Below are positions 1 to 4,643 of a stretch of DNA of 6,149 nucleotides, in pieces (position 1 is the first letter of the stretch; each line of letters opens with the position of its first letter). This DNA is from Chitinophaga pinensis. Its GTDB lineage: Bacteria; Bacteroidota; Bacteroidia; Chitinophagales; Chitinophagaceae. The notes under the pieces are model-generated. The model was not told the origin of the DNA. It made no database searches and saw only the letters and a list, made by a program, of their open reading frames with translations. The stretch is taken from positions 1-6,149 of the forward strand of contig CALPKD020000090.1 in NCBI GenBank assembly GCA_943324055.2. The letters run 5' to 3'. Made by a program: the position numbers and the translations under genes.

Positions 1-158
1 GCAGTTACATCTTTTAAAAGTTGTACTTGATTGTGTCCTTTGGCAATAATTTTATTGTGCATTACTACAACTGCTCCAACAGGCACTTCATCTGCATCAA
101 AGGCCCTCTGTGCTTGCACGAGGGCCTGACGCATAAAATGTTCATGATTAACTAACAC
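1..158 (-). CDS. tadA: tRNA-specific adenosine deaminase TadA, N-terminal part (runs off left edge)
   Basis: This is the first 52 codons of TadA, the zinc enzyme that deaminates adenosine-34 to inosine in the anticodon wobble position of tRNA-Arg. The visible protein shows the family N-terminus: HEHFMRQAL, then a helix with [14 protein letters not shown], then NKIIAKGHN and LLKDVTA. The window ends one residue before the expected catalytic HAE motif; the PCxxC zinc motif also lies outside. I chose the GTG at 158 because it is the only usual start codon between the preceding in-frame stop (170-168) and the HEHF segment, which matches HEYW at the start of E. coli TadA. The ATG at 134 would remove that segment. 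The gene begins 9 bases after the DUF1080 stop, so it is probably cotranscribed with the sugar genes although its role is housekeeping. Identification is firm; the exact start is less so. Confidence 0.85.
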   Translation of the reverse strand, partial: MLVNHEHFMRQALVQAQRAFDADEVPVGAVVVMHNKIIAKGHNQVQLLKDVT

Positions 159-167
159 GCTTAATAA

Positions 168-842
168 TTATAATTTTTGGATACGGATATTTTTATAGGA
201 CACCGCATCTCCATGATCTTGTAAACTAATGTGACCCGTAAAAATTTTTGCAAAATATTGTGCACCATTAAATTTACTTTCTTTAATTAATGCCTTCCAG
301 TGTTCATCCCCTAATGTAGTTGACGCGGTCACTGTGCCATTAAGTTTTAAAGTAAGTACCCCATTTTGATTTATAATATCTACTTTGTTCCATTCGCCTA
401 CAGGCTTTGCAACCCCTTCTGGCCCAGCCAATAAATCATATAAATTCCCAGCTCTATGTTTTGGATATTTTCCATCAGGATGTCCCTCATTGTCTAACAC
501 TTGCATTTCAGGGCCTGTGTACCAAACATTGTCATATTTAGTTTTATCGTCTTGTACAAAAAAGATGATGCCACTATTTCCGTTTTGTGAAATTTTCCAC
601 TCTAATTGTAAGTGAAAATCTCCGAAGCTTTCATCTGTTACAATATCACCTCTTCCTTCTTTAACACTTGCGTCTAACGTTAATGCTCCGTCTTCCACTT
701 TCCAACCCGCACCTACGGTTGACTTGCCATAGGTATGCCAGCCAGTAGTAGTTTTACCATCAAATAAAGGAACCCATTTTTTTTGAGCACCTGCTTGAAA
801 GCAAACAAAAGTGGTCACAATAAAAAGTAATACTGTTTTCAT
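168..842 (-). CDS. Secreted DUF1080 protein (3-keto-disaccharide hydrolase-type domain)
   Basis: This 224-residue protein has a cleavable signal peptide (residues 1-19, hydrophobic core VLLFIVTTFVCF, likely cut after AGA before Gln20) followed by a single DUF1080 domain filling the rest. DUF1080 has a concanavalin/laminarinase-like beta-sandwich fold. The visible family blocks are LFDGKTTTGW (26-35), EWKISQNGNSGI (81-92), PEMQVLDNEGHPD (111-123), AGNLYDL (131-137), GEWN (149-152) and the C-terminal GHISLQDHGD...YKNIRI (203-221). Members have been linked to hydrolysis or elimination of 3-keto-glycosides, which fits the neighbouring FAD dehydrogenase and cytochrome. It would act in the periplasm, since there is no lipobox. 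It starts 21 bases after the cytochrome gene. The length is normal for a one-domain member and nothing is broken. The family call is strong; catalysis on a 3-keto sugar is inferred from family and context. Confidence 0.9.
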   Translation of the reverse strand: MKTVLLFIVTTFVCFQAGAQKKWVPLFDGKTTTGWHTYGKSTVGAGWKVEDGALTLDASVKEGRGDIVTDESFGDFHLQLEWKISQNGNSGIIFFVQDDKTKYDNVWYTGPEMQVLDNEGHPDGKYPKHRAGNLYDLLAGPEGVAKPVGEWNKVDIINQNGVLTLKLNGTVTASTTLGDEHWKALIKESKFNGAQYFAKIFTGHISLQDHGDAVSYKNIRIQKL

Positions 843-863
843 ATGGAATAGATTAGGGATTAA

Positions 864-1247
864 TTATTTTTTTAAGAGTAAGACATATTTCACCATCGCT
901 TCTGCATCTTCTTGTTTTAAAGCTGGATGCGGCGTCATTGGAATTGCACCCCATACACCTGCGCCACCTTTTATGATTTTAGAAGCTAACATTTTTATAT
1001 TCTCTTCGGTGTTTTCATACTTTGCAGCCACATCTTTATAAGCAGGTCCAATATTTTTTTCACTTGTTTTATGACAGGTCAAACAATCACTGCCGGCAAC
1101 CAATGTTAATCCTTTTTGGTAATCAGGGTTGTCAGATAGGGAGCTTGTTGAAGTTGCGGTTTCGTTTGTATTTCCTTTTTTTTCATTTCCACCACCACAT
1201 GCCACTAATAAAATTGCGGCTGTCATTGTTAATAATACTTTACGCAT
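864..1247 (-). CDS. Lipoprotein class I cytochrome c, single heme
   Basis: This 127-residue protein is an electron carrier anchored to a membrane on its periplasmic side. Residues 1-17 form a lipoprotein signal with lipobox LVAC, making Cys17 the acylated residue. A low-complexity linker rich in Gly, Asn, Thr and Ser follows (18-40). The heme-binding motif CLTCH covers residues 55-59 (Cys55, Cys58, His59 as axial ligand), and Met104 in AIPMTPHP is the likely second axial ligand. The C-terminal helix AEAMVKYVLLLKK is typical of the small c551/c552-type fold. It sits 17 bases after the TIM-barrel gene and 21 before the DUF1080 gene. Cytochromes c serve as acceptor for FAD-dependent glucoside 3-dehydrogenases and related GMC enzymes, so the partner here is probably the GMC protein encoded at 4644, although that gene is on the opposite strand. 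The cytochrome call is sure; the partnership is inferred. Confidence 0.93.
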   Translation of the reverse strand: MRKVLLTMTAAILLVACGGGNEKKGNTNETATSTSSLSDNPDYQKGLTLVAGSDCLTCHKTSEKNIGPAYKDVAAKYENTEENIKMLASKIIKGGAGVWGAIPMTPHPALKQEDAEAMVKYVLLLKK

Positions 1248-1264
1248 ATTTGTTTTTTTGTTTG

Positions 1265-2317
1265 TTAAATTCCTAATATTTTTTTATTGAATGCCTCGTT
1301 TGAACCAGTATTGGCAAAATCATCAAAGGCCTTATCGGTTACTTTAATAATATTATTTTGTATGAAGATAGCACCTTCTGCAGCACCTACTTCAGGATGT
1401 TTTATGGCACATTCCCACTCCATTACAGCCCATCCCTTAAAATTATATGCAGCTAATTTGCTGAAAATACTTTTAAAGTCAATCTGCCCATCGCCAAGGG
1501 ATCTAAACCTTCCAGCGCGGTCAATCCAATTTTGATATCCACCATAAACACCTTGCTTGGCGGAAGGATTAAATTCAGCATCTTTCACATGGAACATTTT
1601 AATTCGGTTATGAAATGCATCAATGAATCCTAAGTAATCCATACACTGTAATACCAAATGAGAAGGGTCATATAATAAACAAGCGCGTGGATGTTGGTTT
1701 ACTTTTTCTAAAAACATTTCGTAGGATACCCCATCATGCAAATCTTCGCCTGGGTGAATTTCATAACATAGGTCTACACCCACTTCATCAAATGCATTTA
1801 ATATGGGCATCCATCTTTTTGCTAATTCTGTAAATCCCGTATCTACCAACCCTGCAGGTCGCTGTGGCCAAGGGTATACAGTGTGCCATAGCAATGCGCC
1901 ACTAAATGTTGCATGCGCATTTAATCCTAAATTTTGAGAAGCTTTTGCTGCATAGTGTAGTTGTTGCACAGCCCATTCGGTTCTCGCTTTTGAATTTCCG
2001 TGCACTGCTGCTGGTGCAAATCCATCAAACTGTGTATCATAAGCTGGATGCACTGCAACTAATTGCCCTTGTAAATGTGTCGACAATTCTGTGATTTCTA
2101 ATCCTGCTGCATTTACAATTCCTTTTATCTCCTCCGCATAGGTTTTACTTTCGGCTGCTCTTTTTAAATCTATACATCTTGCATCCCAGCTAGGAATTTG
2201 TACTCCTTTAAAACCTAATCCAGCAGCCCATTTACAAATATCTTCCAATGTATTAAATGGGGCTTGATCGCCCATAAACTGGGCTAAAAATATACCAGGT
2301 CCTTTTAATGTTGTCAT
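1265..2317 (-). CDS. Cytoplasmic sugar phosphate isomerase/epimerase-like TIM barrel
   Basis: This 350-residue protein belongs to the xylose-isomerase-like / AP endonuclease 2 TIM-barrel superfamily. It has no signal peptide, so it should be cytoplasmic. Candidate divalent-metal ligands follow the superfamily order: Glu186 in CYEIHPGE, Asp217 in LYDPSH with His220 nearby, His243 in MFHVKD and Glu300 in VMEWE. STHLQGQ (79-85) is a likely substrate-side loop. It is longer than the usual 270-300 residues, mainly through the insert around 245-280 (FNPSAKQGVYGGYQNW ... RFRSLGDG) and a C-terminal tail. The gene starts 31 bases after the Gfo/Idh/MocA gene. I recall very similar proteins paired with that same oxidoreductase type in many phyla, which suggests they share a pathway. 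The true reaction is unknown; isomerisation, epimerisation or beta-elimination on a keto sugar are all possible. 'Sugar phosphate' in the family name is not evidence for a phosphorylated substrate. Confidence 0.9.
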   Translation of the reverse strand: MTTLKGPGIFLAQFMGDQAPFNTLEDICKWAAGLGFKGVQIPSWDARCIDLKRAAESKTYAEEIKGIVNAAGLEITELSTHLQGQLVAVHPAYDTQFDGFAPAAVHGNSKARTEWAVQQLHYAAKASQNLGLNAHATFSGALLWHTVYPWPQRPAGLVDTGFTELAKRWMPILNAFDEVGVDLCYEIHPGEDLHDGVSYEMFLEKVNQHPRACLLYDPSHLVLQCMDYLGFIDAFHNRIKMFHVKDAEFNPSAKQGVYGGYQNWIDRAGRFRSLGDGQIDFKSIFSKLAAYNFKGWAVMEWECAIKHPEVGAAEGAIFIQNNIIKVTDKAFDDFANTGSNEAFNKKILGI

Positions 2318-2348
2318 GTTAGTTGGTTCTATTTTTTATTTCTATTGA

Positions 2349-3515
2349 TTATAAAACGTAGGTCGTCCATTTTTTATCAGACTGCGCCGATGCAACAACA
2401 TTGTTAATAAAAGCCATTCCTCTTACTCCATCTTCTACGGTAGGGAAGTCAAGCATTTCGGCAGTTGGCTGTTTGCCATCTATTTTACATCCTAGTGTTA
2501 ATGCAAAGTTGCGATAGATATTTGCAAACGCTTCTAAATAACCTTCGGGATGTCCTCCTGGTGTACGACAATTTTTGGTAGCAAAGGAAGACAGATGTGC
2601 TGTGTAATTTCCCCCAGCTCTAAAAATTTGAGCTGGTTGATTTAGCCATTTAGCCAATAAGGTATTAGGTTCTTGTTGAAACCATTCAAGTCCTCCATTT
2701 TCTCCGTAAACCCTTATTCTTAGTGCATTTTCTTCGCCCGCAGCTACTTGCGTAGCCATTAACACACCCGTTGATCCATTGTCAAATTTTAATAAAACAG
2801 TTCCATTGTCGTCTACTATTCGGCCTTCCACTTGTGTATTTAGTGTTGCACATAGCTCCGTAATTTTTGACCCCGTAACATATTCTGCTAAATGAGCTGC
2901 ATGTGTTCCTATATCTCCCATCACGGAGCTTTTCCCTGATTTTTTTGGATCCGCTCTCCATGCGGCTTGTGCATTTCCTTCTCTTTCTGATAAACGACTT
3001 AACCATCCTTGTGGATATTCTATCCACACTTGTCGTATTTTTCCAAGCTTGCCTTCCCCAATCATCGCCTTTGCTTGCTTGACCATTGGATAGCCAGAAT
3101 AAGTATGTGTTAAACAAAGTGTCAATCCAGTTTCGTCCACCTTTTGTTTTAATAATTTTGCTTCCTCCAATGATAAAGTAATTGGTTTTTCAATTACCAC
3201 ATTAAAGCCATTATCTAATGCCATCATAGCCGGTGCGAAATGTGCAAAGTTGGGTGTAACGATGGTAATAAAATCGATGCGCTTGTCCGCAGGCAATTTA
3301 GCTTCTGCATGAATCATTTCCTCGTACGTTAAATAAGTTCTTTCGGTTGGCAAAAATAAAGCAGCACCCGATGCAATTGCAATTTCAGGCTGAATGCTTA
3401 AAGCCCCACAACTCAGTTCAATTAATCCATCCATATTCGCTGCTAAACGATGAATGGCACCAATAAAGGCATCCTGCCCTCCACCGACCATTCCCATGCG
3501 TAATTTTCTGTTCAT
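2349..3515 (-). CDS. Gfo/Idh/MocA family NAD(P)-dependent oxidoreductase
   Basis: This 388-residue protein is a two-domain sugar or polyol dehydrogenase. The N-terminal Rossmann domain opens with the dinucleotide-binding GMVGGG (8-13); ITIVTPNFAH (83-92) and the signature EKP (109-111, Lys110 being the expected catalytic lysine) follow. The C-terminal alpha/beta domain carries GDIGTHAAHLAEY (200-212), with Asp201 and His205 at the positions of the usual catalytic Asp and His. GGHPEGYLEAFANIY (320-334) is a further conserved block. There is no Tat signal, unlike many relatives in this phylum, so it acts in the cytoplasm. The ATG at 3515 is fixed by a stop codon four codons upstream in frame. 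It is the first gene of the leftward operon. Relatives such as ThuB and DgpA act on 3-keto sugars or oxidise glycosides at C3, so a redox role on a 3-keto sugar is likely but not shown. Confidence 0.93.
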   Translation of the reverse strand: MNRKLRMGMVGGGQDAFIGAIHRLAANMDGLIELSCGALSIQPEIAIASGAALFLPTERTYLTYEEMIHAEAKLPADKRIDFITIVTPNFAHFAPAMMALDNGFNVVIEKPITLSLEEAKLLKQKVDETGLTLCLTHTYSGYPMVKQAKAMIGEGKLGKIRQVWIEYPQGWLSRLSEREGNAQAAWRADPKKSGKSSVMGDIGTHAAHLAEYVTGSKITELCATLNTQVEGRIVDDNGTVLLKFDNGSTGVLMATQVAAGEENALRIRVYGENGGLEWFQQEPNTLLAKWLNQPAQIFRAGGNYTAHLSSFATKNCRTPGGHPEGYLEAFANIYRNFALTLGCKIDGKQPTAEMLDFPTVEDGVRGMAFINNVVASAQSDKKWTTYVL

Positions 3516-3687
3516 TTTGTAATTTTAAGTAAGTGTAATTTTTTGTTACATAAGGTTTTAACCCTCCTTAAAAATCTAGTCCCAATTTCCTTCTATTTTC
3601 TCAAATACCCCTGTTTTTAACTAGAAATATTTTAAAACGTACCAAATAAAAATTATATTTAGTTAGTCAACTCAACGATTAATTGCC
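3516..3687. promoter_or_regulatory. Divergent intergenic control region
   Basis: This 172-base AT-rich stretch separates the two divergent operons and must hold both main promoters. Rightward, TATATTTA at 3654-3661 is one base off the Bacteroidota -7 box TAnnTTTG and lies 26 bases before the ATG, but I see no TTG at the right distance. Leftward, the minus strand reads TTTATTTG at 3650-3643, also one base off, with TTG at 3670-3668 and a 17-base spacer, which would give a leader of roughly 125 bases. The two candidates overlap, so the operons may compete or share a regulator. The leader contains the separate inverted repeat at 3551-3570. These promoter calls rest on short AT-rich matches and are weak. 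Confidence 0.4.
3546..3570 (-). promoter_or_regulatory. Leader element: perfect Shine-Dalgarno, hairpin and ATG-TAA start-stop
   Basis: On the minus strand this reads TAAGGAGGG, then 11 bases after AGGAGG (3568-3563) an ATG (3551-3549) followed at once by TAA (3548-3546). The 5-base arms TAAGG (3570-3566) and CCTTA (3555-3551) are complementary across a 10-base loop, so half of the Shine-Dalgarno and the A of the ATG could be paired in RNA. It lies about 30 bases upstream of the ATG of the Gfo/Idh/MocA gene, within any leader transcribed from further upstream. The sequence is plain to see; a function in translation control is inference, and the same repeat could instead be a DNA operator. Confidence 0.3.
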
Positions 3688-4581
3688 ATGGATTCAAATG
3701 TAAACAGACGAAGTATTCTTAAACAAGTAGTGGTTGGTGCTGCGGCTGTAGCAACAGGTATTTCATTGCCTAAAAATATATTTGCAAGAGTGCAAGATGC
3801 GCCAAGTATAAATCCTTTAAAAGGTAAGATAAAGCACAGTGCTTGTAGGTGGTGTTATAGTGGAATTCCCATTGAACAATTAGCAAAAAATTTTAAAGGC
3901 CTAGGAATGGTTGGCATGGATTTGGTTGGCCCAAAAGAATGGAATGTATTAAAAGAAAATAATTTAATCTCCACTATGTGCAATGGAGCTGAGATTAGTT
4001 TAACAGAGGGATTTAATAATCCAAACAATCATGACACACTGGTAAAAAATTATACCGATCATATTAATTACGTTGCAGATGCGGGGTATACCAATTTAAT
4101 TTGTTTTTCGGGGAATAGAAAAGGGATGGATGATGAAACAGGATTGAAACATTGTGTTACTGGATTAAAAAGGATTCTTTCACATGCCGAAAAAAGAGGA
4201 GTCGTAATTCAAATGGAATTACTAAATTCTAAAGTGGATCATAAAGATTATATGTGTGACAAGTCGGCTTGGGGCGTTGAATTATGCAAGCGTTTAGACG
4301 CTCCTAATTTTAAATTGTTATTTGATATTTATCACATGCAAATTGATGAAGGGGATATTATTCGTTCTATTCAAAAAAATCACATGTATTTTGGTCACTA
4401 TCATACAGGGGGTGTGCCAGGGCGAAATGAAATAGATGAAAGCCAAGAACTTTATTATCCTGCAATCATGAAAGCGATTGTTGCAACTGGTTTTACTGGA
4501 TATGTTGCACAAGAATTTATTCCAGCAAACCAAGATGCAATGGCCTCCTTAAAAAAAGCAATTGACATTTGCGATATCTAA
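3688..4581 (+). CDS. Tat-exported hydroxypyruvate-isomerase-like TIM barrel
   Basis: This 297-residue protein has a twin-arginine signal (NRRSILK at 6-12, then the hydrophobic stretch VVVGAAAVATGISL), so it should be exported folded, probably with its metal already bound. The mature part is a xylose-isomerase-like TIM barrel closest in motif to the hydroxypyruvate isomerase group. Likely metal ligands are Glu177 in QMELLNSK, Asp213 and His216 in FDIYHMQ, His239 in GHYHTGG and Glu276 in AQEFIP. The ATG at 3688 is preferred because it gives a normal Tat n-region and no other start lies just upstream. The gene leads the rightward operon and is 62 bases from the GMC gene. Hydroxypyruvate isomerase is a cytosolic glyoxylate enzyme, so an exported copy next to a sugar dehydrogenase more likely acts on an oxidised sugar in the periplasm. 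Family and export signal are clear; the substrate is unknown. Confidence 0.9.
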   Translation: MDSNVNRRSILKQVVVGAAAVATGISLPKNIFARVQDAPSINPLKGKIKHSACRWCYSGIPIEQLAKNFKGLGMVGMDLVGPKEWNVLKENNLISTMCNGAEISLTEGFNNPNNHDTLVKNYTDHINYVADAGYTNLICFSGNRKGMDDETGLKHCVTGLKRILSHAEKRGVVIQMELLNSKVDHKDYMCDKSAWGVELCKRLDAPNFKLLFDIYHMQIDEGDIIRSIQKNHMYFGHYHTGGVPGRNEIDESQELYYPAIMKAIVATGFTGYVAQEFIPANQDAMASLKKAIDICDI

Positions 4582-4594
4582 ACAAATAAATTTG
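4562..4594 (+). promoter_or_regulatory. Bacteroidota-type promoter upstream of the GMC gene
   Basis: TAAATTTG at 4587-4594 matches the Bacteroidota -7 box TAnnTTTG exactly. A TTG at 4562-4564 lies 22 bases upstream, inside the 17-23 base spacing reported for this promoter class. Transcription would start near 4600 and give a leader of about 45 bases before the ATG at 4644. The -33 element lies in the end of the TIM-barrel gene. The match is good, but such short AT-rich boxes also occur by chance, so the GMC gene may still be read mainly from the upstream promoter. Confidence 0.45.
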
Positions 4595-4604
4595 CCGATT
4601 GGCA
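4593..4604. promoter_or_regulatory. Short palindrome at the predicted GMC transcription start
   Basis: TGCC-GATT-GGCA is a perfect inverted repeat with 4-base arms that overlaps the last two bases of the -7 box and covers the predicted start site. A repressor bound here would block the promoter, and the repeat stands out in a very AT-rich gap. As an RNA hairpin it is too short to be a convincing terminator, despite the A-rich run that follows. No second copy was seen in the divergent region. Confidence 0.2.
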
Positions 4605-4643
4605 CAAAAAATATTTTCAATTACATAATTAAAAATTAAACAA

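Noticed and set aside
385..615. 76-codon plus-strand open frame opposite the DUF1080 gene
   Set aside because: It is the antisense of conserved DUF1080 blocks and has no protein-like features of its own.
1022..1276. 84-codon plus-strand open frame opposite the cytochrome c gene
   Set aside because: It is antisense to the heme motif and lipoprotein signal; its hydrophobic, Leu/Phe-rich end simply mirrors the Lys-rich linker and signal sequence.
2782..3117. 111-codon open frame on the minus strand inside the Gfo/Idh/MocA gene
   Set aside because: It lies wholly within a well-supported gene in another frame; the product is rich in Arg, Ser and Lys and shows no recognisable motif.
4593..4612. 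Possible terminator after the Tat TIM-barrel gene
   Set aside because: The stem has only 4 base pairs and is followed by A residues, not T, on the coding strand; a promoter or operator reading fits better.
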